From Candidatus Brachythrix odensensis (GTDB lineage: Bacteria > Chloroflexota > Anaerolineae > J036 > Brachytrichaceae), in contig JADKDT010000003.1 of NCBI GenBank assembly GCA_016714465.1, forward strand, positions 310,001 to 374,000: DNA of 64,000 nt, given 5' to 3'. This document shows, in pieces, positions 28,196 to 36,957 of this stretch (positions are counted from its first letter, which is position 1; every line of letters starts with the position of its first letter). The translations under genes were made by a program, and so were the position numbers. The notes under the pieces are model-generated. The model saw nothing but the letters and a program-made list of their open reading frames with translations. It was not told where the DNA came from and did no database searches.

Positions 28196-29191
28196 ATGGC
28201 TGAGCGACAAGATTCGGCCGCGGCACCTGGCGCAGTCGAAGCGCCCACGGTCCGCATTGGCTGCGCGGCCGCCGAGTACCGCTGCTATTCGGGCGACCCG
28301 GTTCGACTGATGATCCGGGTTGACCTGGCCCGCCCGGCCGCGCGCCTGCGCGTGCCGGTTGATGTGCCCCTGGACATTGAGGTGACTGGTTTTGAGTCGC
28401 CTGAGAACCTGGGCAGCCCGCCGCCGGTCACCGAAGTCTCGAACTCGCGGCTGATCACCTGGGAGGTCGAGGGTGATCTGCCCGCGGGCGGGTCGTATGA
28501 CTTTGCGATTGTGGGCAGGATCGGTCCGCGCGGCCTGAACGTCGACGAGCACGAGACCGAGCTGCAGATTCTGGCGGAGGCAATCGTCACTGCTTCGGAT
28601 GGCCGGCGCATCTATGCCCGCGAGGCCATTACCCTGCTGATTCCAGGCAGGGCGAGGTACTTGAAGTATCTGCCGAGCATCTATCGAGACGATGCCGTGA
28701 TCGGCCAACTGCTGATGATGGCCGAGAGTCTGTGGGGACCCATCGAGCGACAGATCACCGACATTCACCATTACTTTGATCCGATGGTGATGCCGCTTGG
28801 CCTGTTGCGCTGGTATGCCCACTGGGTGGATCTCACCCTCGATCCGCGCTGGCCGGAGGCCAAGCAGCGCCGGCTGTTGTCGTCGATCGTGTCCCTGTAT
28901 CGGCGGCGCGGCACGCCGGGCGGTCTGGCCGACTTCCTCGAGCTATACACGGGCGTCACGCCGAAGATCGACGAAAAGCGGGCGCGCAACTTCAGCCTTG
29001 GCAAGAACGCCTTGTTGGGCCCCAGCATTGCGCTCGGACAGGACAACGTGCCGCACAGCTTTGCGGTGACGCTGCGCCTGCCCCGCATCGCAGATGCGGA
29101 GGCCGAGCTTCGGCGGGCCGTCATTGATTCCATCATCGAGGCGGAGAAACCCGCGCACACGAGCTATACCCTCGAGATCTTCGAGTACTAA
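28196..29191 (+). CDS. Phage tail protein I-like baseplate protein (Afp12-like)
   Basis: 331 residues. The N-terminal 150 residues form a beta-rich domain (IRVDLARPAARLRVPVDVPL, VEGDLPAGGSYDFAIVGRIG). The C-terminal half is the tail protein I domain: YLKYLPSIYRDDAVIGQLLM, HHYFDPMVMPLGLLRWYAHW, VDLTLDPRWPEAKQRRLLSS, LYRRRGTPGGLADFLELYTG. It completes the wedge with the J- and gp25-like proteins and normally connects to fibres. The next gene follows by 11 bases. Confidence 0.88.
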   Translation: MAERQDSAAAPGAVEAPTVRIGCAAAEYRCYSGDPVRLMIRVDLARPAARLRVPVDVPLDIEVTGFESPENLGSPPPVTEVSNSRLITWEVEGDLPAGGSYDFAIVGRIGPRGLNVDEHETELQILAEAIVTASDGRRIYAREAITLLIPGRARYLKYLPSIYRDDAVIGQLLMMAESLWGPIERQITDIHHYFDPMVMPLGLLRWYAHWVDLTLDPRWPEAKQRRLLSSIVSLYRRRGTPGGLADFLELYTGVTPKIDEKRARNFSLGKNALLGPSIALGQDNVPHSFAVTLRLPRIADAEAELRRAVIDSIIEAEKPAHTSYTLEIFEY

Positions 29192-29202
29192 TCCGAATTC
29201 CC

Positions 29203-30318
29203 ATGGCAAACCCCGAACAGTTCCTGCAGGCACTGCCCGCAAAACGCATCAAACCCGCGGACGGCATGTCCGTCACCGCCGACGTGTGGGAGGAAGCCCA
29301 CGACTATCACCGTCATCAGCTTCGGGCCGTGGCCCGGCTCGGGTTGGGTCACGGCGTATTGACTGGATTGAACGTCATCGCCAGCGATCCAGCCGACCGC
29401 TCGGTCTACGTCACGCCGGGCGCCGCGCTGGACGGCGAGGGCAACCTGATTGTGGTTAGCAAGCCGGTGGCCTTTAACCTGGCGAATGCGATCGGGGATG
29501 TGCGCCTGTATCTCAGTTTTGGTGAGAGCGCGCCGCGCCTGGAAAGGCTCACCCAGGACGACAACGCGCTGCGCGTGCGCCAGGAGTATGCGATCGAGGC
29601 CGGCGACAAGCCGCCCTCCTCCGCCCATGTCGAGCTGGCCCGCATCCTGCGGAGCGCAAAGACCGCGCCCGCGACCAATCCCCGAGATGCTTCCCATCCC
29701 GTCGAGAATGAGATCGACACGCGTTTCCGGCGCGTGATCGGACCGGGCGACGCCGGCGTTCTGGCGGCTGGCATCGTGCAAGTTGGCCGCCCAAGCCCGA
29801 AGGCGGTTGCCGGCATCAACGCGCTGGCGCGTTCGGCGGCCAGGGCCGGGATAAGGGTCGCCGTCGATGATGCCGTCGCGCCGGGCGGATCGCTTGGCAA
29901 GTATGGGCTGATCTTCATCCTGGCAAGCGGGGCCTTCACCCTGAAGGCCGATGACATGAAGGGGCTCTATGCCGCTTTGCAGGGCGGCGCGACATTGGTC
30001 GCCGAAGCGGCTGCGGGAGACGGTCCCGCCGAAGCGGGTTTGCGCGATCTCTTCCAGACCCTGGGCGTGCAGTTGCGCGAACTGGGTCCCGGGCATGCCC
30101 TGATGGGCGAGCCGCACGTCTTTGGTCTCCTGCCGGCGGGCGCGGCGGGCGCCGGGGCCCTGTTGGCCAGCGACAATGGCGTCTTGTTCAGCCTGCGCGA
30201 CTATGCGACGCTGTGGCAGGGCGAGCGCGCAGATGGTCCGGCCAGCCGCGAGGAAATCCGGGCCGGGCACGAGTTCGGGCAGAATGTGCTGGCTTGGGCC
30301 GGCGGCAGGGTACGCTAG
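29203..30318 (+). CDS. eCIS-operon protein with DUF4159-like C-terminal domain
   Basis: 371 residues in two parts. Residues 1-150 (ADVWEEAHDYHRHQLRAVAR, LGHGVLTGLNVIASDPADRS, YVTPGAALDGEGNLIVVSKP) resemble the region found in eCIS proteins placed after gpI, often fibre- or plug-related. Residues about 190-370 resemble DUF4159: GLIFILASGAFTLKADDMKG, LYAALQGGATLVAEAAAGD, FQTLGVQLRELGPGHALMGE. DUF4159 is a flavodoxin/GATase-like fold of unknown function often found next to VWA/AAA genes, and a VWA gene lies two genes on. Domain assignment is by eye. Confidence 0.6.
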   Translation: MANPEQFLQALPAKRIKPADGMSVTADVWEEAHDYHRHQLRAVARLGLGHGVLTGLNVIASDPADRSVYVTPGAALDGEGNLIVVSKPVAFNLANAIGDVRLYLSFGESAPRLERLTQDDNALRVRQEYAIEAGDKPPSSAHVELARILRSAKTAPATNPRDASHPVENEIDTRFRRVIGPGDAGVLAAGIVQVGRPSPKAVAGINALARSAARAGIRVAVDDAVAPGGSLGKYGLIFILASGAFTLKADDMKGLYAALQGGATLVAEAAAGDGPAEAGLRDLFQTLGVQLRELGPGHALMGEPHVFGLLPAGAAGAGALLASDNGVLFSLRDYATLWQGERADGPASREEIRAGHEFGQNVLAWAGGRVR

Positions 30319-30364
30319 GGCCGCCGCAGACACACGCGATTCGAAACGCTGGGAAAAACAACCG

Positions 30365-31222
30365 ATGCCAAGACTCTTCATCACCGACCGGGATGGCTGG
30401 ATGCGCGAGTTCAAGCTTGACAAGAGCTTGATCTACCTCGGCAGCGACCCGCGCTGCGACGTGGTGCTGGACAGCGCGCGCGGCAGCGGCATCGCGGCCC
30501 GGCATGCCCAACTTCTGGCATCGGCCAACCGGTCCGGCGACCGGCGACTGGTCAATCTGAGCGACGTCGACGTAGCGCTTGGAACCGCGGGCGAGATTCT
30601 TCCCTCCCGCGCGGCGACCGAGATCGCGCCGGGCATGGTCTTCAAGCTCGGCGAGTACACCATTCTGATGCGGGGCGATGACGAGCCGGTATTGCCGATG
30701 CTGGTCGGAGGAACGCTTACCCGGGTGGGGCCCCTCGCAATCGCCACGCCGGCGGGCGCCTTGAGCGCGCTGCCACCTGCGGGTGGCACGGGCGGATTGC
30801 CCGCGTTTGTCCTGGCCCGGGGCGGGGGCAGTGTCAGCTCCGACAAGATCGGGATGCAGGTAACGCTGTCGAGCCCGATTCTGGCCCCGGATCTGCCGAT
30901 CGAGGGCCGGGTCGTCGTCCAAAACACCGGAGATGAAGCGGGTGTGCAATTCCGAGTGGAAGTGAGCGGCCTGCCCCTGGCCTGTTACGAACTCGGGGCA
31001 AGCCCGCTTCTCTTTCCGGGCGCGACCAAGGACGTGGCCATTCGGATCATCCATCCGAAAGGGCCGAGCCTGCCGGCGGGCGAGCGGTCCTTCACGATTC
31101 GGGTGACCGCCCCCGACGCCTATCCTGGCGAGGCGGCAGCGGCCAGCGCCACCGTTCGCGTCGCCCCCTTCTTTGCCCACAGCGCGCTACTGCGGATGCG
31201 CCCCCAGGAGGTACAGGCGTGA
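30365..31222 (+). CDS. FHA-like domain protein with CARDB/COG1470-type domain
   Basis: 285 residues from ATG 30365. Residues 1-100 resemble a forkhead-associated domain: FKLDKSLIYLGSDPRCDVVL, then SGIAARHAQLLAS (degenerate SxxH as AARH) and GEILPSRAATEIAPGMVFKL. Residues about 155-280 form an Ig-like domain with VVVQNTGDEAGVQFRVEVSG and PAGERSFTIRVTAPDAYPGE. No signal peptide or membrane helix. Its stop overlaps the GTG of the VWA gene. FHA domains bind phosphothreonine, so regulation by a Ser/Thr kinase is possible, although the key Ser-x-x-His is imperfect. Confidence 0.65.
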   Translation: MPRLFITDRDGWMREFKLDKSLIYLGSDPRCDVVLDSARGSGIAARHAQLLASANRSGDRRLVNLSDVDVALGTAGEILPSRAATEIAPGMVFKLGEYTILMRGDDEPVLPMLVGGTLTRVGPLAIATPAGALSALPPAGGTGGLPAFVLARGGGSVSSDKIGMQVTLSSPILAPDLPIEGRVVVQNTGDEAGVQFRVEVSGLPLACYELGASPLLFPGATKDVAIRIIHPKGPSLPAGERSFTIRVTAPDAYPGEAAAASATVRVAPFFAHSALLRMRPQEVQA

Positions 31223-33875
31223 CCCATCGACTGGTTCCTGGCCGCGCCATCGCCGCCGCGCTGCTGGCCGTCTCCGCTGGGCTGGGCGCCGTCTCCGCGC
31301 GGGCGAGCCTGCCGAGTGGCGCAACCATCTCTTCCATCGTCATTTCCGGCGTCGACACCGCGGGTTTTCCGCGAGTGGTCTCGTATGTCAGCATTCTGAG
31401 CGACGGCGGGCTTCCAGCCAGCGGCGTGACCGGGGCCGATCTCAAGGTTCTCGAGGATGGAAACGAGGTGCCGGCCGCCGATGTGGAGGCGCAGGGCGAC
31501 ACGTCCCAGCCGATCGGCATCGCCTTCGCCATTGACACAGCGACAACCCCCGACGAACTCAACGCGATCAAGGCCGTCGTGCGGGCCATGATCAATGGTT
31601 TCTCAGCCCGCGATCAAGGGGCCGTGATCGGGTTCGGCGGCACAACCCAAATTGCCCAGGCCGCCACCGGCAATGCCCAGGCGCTGCTCAGCGCGCTCGA
31701 CGGCCTGAAAGCGGGGGGAACCTTCACCGCCATGAATGATGGCGCCCAGGCCGCGGCCCGCGAGGCCGCCGCCTTCACGGCCCCGTCCGCGCGCCGGGCC
31801 GTGGCGCTCTTTACCGACAGCGGAGACACGTCGGGGACGACTTCGGCCGCCGCCATTCTGGCCGCGCAAAACGCAAAAACGCCAGTTTACGCGTTCGGAT
31901 ATGGCGCGCGCAACAAGCCTGACCTGGCCGAGCTTGGCCAGAAGACTGGCGGTGCTGCGTATGTCAGCGCGGCGGCCGAGGGCGTGTCGAGCTATCTGCA
32001 ATCGCTCAGCCTGACCCTGCGCCAGGGCTATCGGGTTTCTTTTCGATCGTCGGTCAAGGCGGATGGCGCCCCCCACGCCTTCGTCATTGCCGCGCGGACT
32101 GGCAGCGCGCAAGCTGAATCGAAGTTCGTCGCGACACCGGGCAAGGTCGCGGTCAACATCCTGGGCCTGAACGACGGGCGGGTGGTCTCCACCCGGGTCG
32201 GGCTGTCCGCCCAGGCCAGCGCGCCCGCCCCGATCGTCTCGGTCGAGTATCTTCTGGATGGCGTTGCGATCGGCCGTTCGACGACTTCGCCGTTCATCGT
32301 GGATTGGGATGCCTCGCAGGCGGCGGTCGGGTCGCGGCGGCTGACCGCGCGGGTGGTTGACGCGGCCGGGAATGAAGGCAGCGCAATCATTAACGTGGTG
32401 GTGCCGGCTGCGCTTGGCGTCGCGGTCAGTGTGACATCGGACACCCCCGCGGGTCAGCCGTTGCGGGCCGGGGGCGACTTGCGGGCGGTCATCGTGTTGA
32501 CATCGCCGGTGGCGCTGCGGCGGGTTGATACCCTCGTTGACAGCAAGCTGGTCTCTTCGGTGGAGGGGCAAACGCCCGCCATGATCGTGATCAAGACGGC
32601 CGATATGGCGGCCGGCGCCCACCGGGTGACCGTGAAGGCGACAGATGAGCTCGGGCGCGTTGCCGATGCCGCGGCGGAGTTTCAGATTGCGCCGCCGCTG
32701 ATTCCGCCCATCAACCTGGCGGTGGTGCTTGGGCCGTTGTTGTCCATTCTTGCCGGCCTGGCCAGTCTGTGGGTCATCAGCCAGATCTTCGCGAGCTGGC
32801 GGCGCGGTATGGCGAGAACCGTGGCGCTGGATGTCGCCAATACCGGGAACATCCCGGCCCGATTCGGGCTGCGCGTCATCGATTCGCGCAAGAGCTCGCA
32901 AATCTCGATCCTGATGAACAACCAGCCGCTGGCGCTGCAGGATTTGGGCGCGCTTCTGGATGGCGAAGAGAGGCCGCGGCGGCGGCCGTTGCCCGGTCGC
33001 GGCCCGCGCCCGTAACGCGGCGGGCCGGGGTCGGCGCCAGCGCGTCGATGGCGGCTGGCGCCGGGGCGGCTGGCGCGCCTGCAGTGGCCGAGGCTCAGAC
33101 CGATGCCGAGGGCGCGAAGGTCGCCATCGAGAAGCCGAATCTCAAGGGTCTGGGCGAAAAGAAGGCCAAGGTTTTCGAGGCTGTCGGGGTCGGGGTCACG
33201 ATCACAAATACCATTTCCGATATTCTGTTGGGTCTCTCGGCGATCCTGCCTGAGGCGATCGCGCGGCCGCTGACCAACGCCGGAAACTCGATGCGCCAGG
33301 CCACTTTTGCGGCCCAGAGAGTGGATGATGCCCAGGCGAAAATCGACAAGGTGGCCGGAGAGGCCAGCGCCTACAAGGAGCAGGTGGACGCGGCCAAGAA
33401 AGCCGGATCCGAAGCGGCCAAACAAGCGGCCGAGATGAAGGGCAAAGTCGGCTCGGCCGTCAAGCAGAGTGCCGCCGGAGGCACGGTGGCGATGGCCATC
33501 GCCGGCCCGCCCACCTCGAGCAGGACTGTTGGCGTGGCGGAGGAGCCTCCGCCCCCGCCGCCGAAGCCCGCCCGTCCGCAGGATTTCTGGGTGCTGACAC
33601 CACCGATCGCGCCGGGGGACGCGCTCACCCTGACCCTTCGCGCGCAGCCCAACCGGGCCGCGCTGGCGGCGCCGTATGCCCTGACCCTGGAGTCCAGGCC
33701 GATCGAGCTCGACGCGCAGAATATTCCTACCACCTGCGACAATATCTCCATCCTGTTGGGCGCGCGTTCGGCCGCGCACTTCTGGTTGCCGTGGATACTG
33801 ACCGCCCTGATCGCCATCGCGGTCGTAGGGCTGAGCCTGTTCCTGCTCAATTGGGCGGGATTGATCCGACTCTAG
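31219..33875 (+). CDS. Exported VWA-domain membrane protein, frameshifted
   Basis: About 885 residues after joining two frames near 32967-32972 (one base missing; GEE is followed by AAAAAVARSRPAPVTRRAG). GTG start overlaps the previous stop. Signal peptide AIAAALLAVSAGLGAVSARA; VWA domain about residues 95-270 (GIAFAIDTATTPDELN, RRAVALFTDSGDTSG, PVYAFGYGA), with a degenerate MIDAS (D-T-A-T-T); Ig-like domain (VEYLLDGVAIGRSTTSPFIV); membrane helix LGPLLSILAGLASLWVISQI at about 505; then an Ala/Lys-rich coil, and a last helix WILTALIAIAVVGLSLFLLN. Probably a surface-anchored adhesion or assembly factor made with the injection system. Confidence 0.7.
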
Positions 33876-33897
33876 GCAGCCCTTCCGTCAAAAGACC

Positions 33898-36800
33898 ATG
33901 AGCCAGCTCGAACTGATCTTCCCCAACGGTGACATTCGATTTCTCAACGTTGAGATCGAGAAGGGCGTGGTCAACATCGGACGGCACCCGGAGAATGACA
34001 TCGTCATCGACGCGCCCGGTGTGCTTGATTTCCATGCGGTGCTTGATTGCCGGCGGCGCCCCTATCAGCTGATCAACTTCGGCGACAACGCGGTCACTCT
34101 GAATGGCGACCCGGTTGCCCGCAACATGCCTCAGGAAGCGCAGCCCTTTGACCAGATCGGGCTGGCCGGGTATACCCTGCTTTGGCTGGACGAAGCCAAG
34201 ACCGCGCCTACGCCCATTCCCGGCGCGGGAGGCCGAAGCGGTGGTGGACGGGCGGCCCGCGGAGCAGGTGGCGCCGGAAGTACCGGCGGCGCCGCGTTTG
34301 CCGGCGGCGCAGCGGCTGCCGGCATGGCGTTGGCCAGCGGGGGATTGAGCTCCGGTCGCGCCCCGGCCCAGGGTGGCGGAAGCGCAACGCCCGCAATGCC
34401 GCGCCCGCAGATGGTCGCCGACCAGCCGGATGACATCATCCTGGTTGAACTGTCCGAACGGACGTGGACGGTTGACGTTGACAACCAGGTTAACTTCACC
34501 GTAACCATTACCAATGGCGGCCCGCTTGTGGCCGAGTTCACGATCGAGGTGGAGGGATTGCCGGCCGAGTGGGTGCAATCCAACGAGCCGACCTGGGCGA
34601 TCCGTCTGTTTGAGGGCCGCCGCAAGGATGTCCAAATCTCCATCAGCGCGCCGCGCGAACCGACGAGCCGCGCGGGCGCGCATCCGTTTGTCGTGACGGT
34701 GCGCTCCGAGGACTATCCCGATCACGTGTGCAGCCGCAGCGCGATGATCACGTTGAACCCGTACTACGAGTTCGACATGAGCGAGCTTGATCCCAAGCAG
34801 CAGGCGGTTCATTTCCAGAAGAATCGGCACACTGCATTGGCGGTCCTCGATATCACCAACCGCAGCAATGCCGAATTGCCGGTGAGACTGGATGGCACCG
34901 ACGATGAGCGGGCGTGCCAGTTCGAGTTTCAGCAGGGTGAGGGCGCGCCGCGGCGGTCGCGGCAGATCGAGCTGCGCGTGGCGCCTGAGGAAACCGCGGT
35001 CGTCACCACCCACATTACGCCCTTCGCCCGGCGCATTTTCAGCGCCCGCGCGTCGACCCACCCGGTCAGTTTCACGGCCACGCTGCTGGGTCCCGTGCCG
35101 CTCACCCAGGTCGCTTCGGGAATGATCACCAACCGACCGTTGTTCGGGGTGGGATCGCTGCTGCTGGCCCTGGCGCTGCTGACGTTTCTCGTCATACTTG
35201 TCTTTCGCCCGCAGCTCTACGAGTTCGGGGCGGACCGGACAAGCGTTGTCGCGGGTGAGGCGCTTACGCTGCGCTGGAACGCGTCGCCTTTCACCACGAG
35301 CCGGATTGAACCTGAGATCGGGGAGCTGGATCGCACGGCGGGCACGCGCGAGATCAAGCCGCGCGACACCAAGGTCTATCGCCTGACCGGCGAGAACTTT
35401 CTCTCGCGGCTGCTGCCCTTTCTGGCCCCGCCCGCCCGCGAGATCGCAATTAACGTCGATCCGGTCAAGCCAACCATTGTGTCGTTTGCCGCCAACCCGA
35501 GCTCGCCGCTCACGGGCGATACGATCACTGTTTTCTGGGAAGTGTCGAACGGCACAGAGCTGTCGCTGATCACCAACGGCGCCCCGGAGACCCTGCCCGC
35601 GGACCAAATTGCGCGCGGCCAGCGGCGGATCAAGGTCGAAGGCGATCTGCGCTACGAGCTGGTGGCCAAGAACTACTACGGAGACGACAAGAAGAATTTC
35701 GCGATTCGGCCAAACCAGCCCACGCCAACACCCATCCCGCCGCCGCAGATCCTGCGATTTGATGTCAAACCGACCGTCATCACGGCTGGGATGGAGATTG
35801 CGATCGAATGGGAAGTGACGGGCGCGGATCGGGTGACGCTCGACCCGCTCATCGCCGGGGCGTCCGGCTATCCTCCCAAGGGCGCGATCACGCAGAAGCC
35901 CACCGGCAACACGTCTTATGTGCTGACAGCCTTCAACGGGCCGGTCCAGGTCAACCGGCAACAGAACGTGACGGTTGGGGCCGCGCCGACAGCAACACCG
36001 GTGCCTCTGCCTCCCGTGATCGCCTACTTCAAGGCGCTTCCAAACCCGGTTACTGTGCTGAACGCGGACACGCCGTCGACGATCACCCTGTCGTGGCAGG
36101 TTCAGGGCCCGTACACCAATATCGAGATCAGCAACCCGGAGATTGGAAAGCTCTCCAACCTGACCCGCGAGGGCACCCTCGTGGTGTCAGTTGCCAAGAC
36201 GACGTTTTTCCTGATGGCGGCCTCGAACACCCCCGACAAGGTGACGAGCCAAACGGCCGAAGTCAACGCCCTTCCCGCGACGCCAACGCCGACGCCCGCT
36301 CCCACGCCGACGCCGCCGCCCACCCCGATCCCGCCGCCGGTGATCTCGGTGTTCAAGGCCTCGAGTGGCGCGTCGCCGGCGAACGAAGCCGAAGTCAGCC
36401 AGATCCTGGATCCGAGCCTGCCTCCGACGACGTTCAAATACGAGGTGCTCGCCGGCGCGCGGGTGAAGTTTGCCTGGACGGTCACTGGGGCTGATTCGGT
36501 CAAGCTGAACGGGGCCAGCGTGCCCAACCCGGGCGATACGATCGTGCCACTGACGTCGGCCAGCCCGTGGAACCTCGTTGCGACCAACGCCGGCGGGTCG
36601 AGCTCCCGCTTCATTGTCATCAGCCTGCGGCCGCGGCCCGTCCCGCCGCCCCCCAGCCAGTTCACCGGGCAGAACTCGGCAAATCCGCCGCTCAAGCTAA
36701 GTTGGTTCTATCCGTCGCAATCGCAAAGCGACATCGTTGGTTTCCGCCTGTATCGGGCCAAGACCCCCGGCGGTTTTACCCGGATCGCGGATGAAAACAG

Positions 36801-36957
36801 CGGGATGGGCCCGACCCTGCGGCAATGGGACGACGGCGCCATCGCGACGACCTGCGGGTGGGGTTATTACATCGTCGCCGTCTATCTGGATCTGTACGGC
36901 GCCGCGACCGAGACCGCCCCCAGCGCCAACAGTTGGTACTCGACCGCATGTCCATGA
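33898..36957 (+). CDS. FHA protein with one membrane helix and extracellular Ig/FN3-like repeats
   Basis: 1,019 residues. N-terminal FHA domain, cleaner than in the earlier protein (EKGVVNIGRHPENDIVIDAP, VLDFHAVLDCRRRPYQLINF). A Gly/Ala-rich linker, two beta domains (VDVDNQVNFTVTITNGGPLV; LAVLDITNRSNAELPVRLDG), then a membrane helix SLLLALALLTFLVILVFRPQ at about residues 420-440. Beyond it follow repeated Ig-like domains joined by PTPTPIPPP linkers and a final FN3-like domain with a Cys pair (TTCGWGYYIVAVY...STAC). The next gene starts within the stop (ATGA). It could pass a phosphorylation signal to the cell surface, but function is unknown. Confidence 0.72.
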   Translation: MSQLELIFPNGDIRFLNVEIEKGVVNIGRHPENDIVIDAPGVLDFHAVLDCRRRPYQLINFGDNAVTLNGDPVARNMPQEAQPFDQIGLAGYTLLWLDEAKTAPTPIPGAGGRSGGGRAARGAGGAGSTGGAAFAGGAAAAGMALASGGLSSGRAPAQGGGSATPAMPRPQMVADQPDDIILVELSERTWTVDVDNQVNFTVTITNGGPLVAEFTIEVEGLPAEWVQSNEPTWAIRLFEGRRKDVQISISAPREPTSRAGAHPFVVTVRSEDYPDHVCSRSAMITLNPYYEFDMSELDPKQQAVHFQKNRHTALAVLDITNRSNAELPVRLDGTDDERACQFEFQQGEGAPRRSRQIELRVAPEETAVVTTHITPFARRIFSARASTHPVSFTATLLGPVPLTQVASGMITNRPLFGVGSLLLALALLTFLVILVFRPQLYEFGADRTSVVAGEALTLRWNASPFTTSRIEPEIGELDRTAGTREIKPRDTKVYRLTGENFLSRLLPFLAPPAREIAINVDPVKPTIVSFAANPSSPLTGDTITVFWEVSNGTELSLITNGAPETLPADQIARGQRRIKVEGDLRYELVAKNYYGDDKKNFAIRPNQPTPTPIPPPQILRFDVKPTVITAGMEIAIEWEVTGADRVTLDPLIAGASGYPPKGAITQKPTGNTSYVLTAFNGPVQVNRQQNVTVGAAPTATPVPLPPVIAYFKALPNPVTVLNADTPSTITLSWQVQGPYTNIEISNPEIGKLSNLTREGTLVVSVAKTTFFLMAASNTPDKVTSQTAEVNALPATPTPTPAPTPTPPPTPIPPPVISVFKASSGASPANEAEVSQILDPSLPPTTFKYEVLAGARVKFAWTVTGADSVKLNGASVPNPGDTIVPLTSASPWNLVATNAGGSSSRFIVISLRPRPVPPPPSQFTGQNSANPPLKLSWFYPSQSQSDIVGFRLYRAKTPGGFTRIADENSGMGPTLRQWDDGAIATTCGWGYYIVAVYLDLYGAATETAPSANSWYSTACP

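Noticed and set aside
33847..35961. 704-codon antisense frame across the FHA/Ig gene
   Set aside because: Composition typical of GC shadows; plus strand has FHA and Ig motifs and coupled neighbours.
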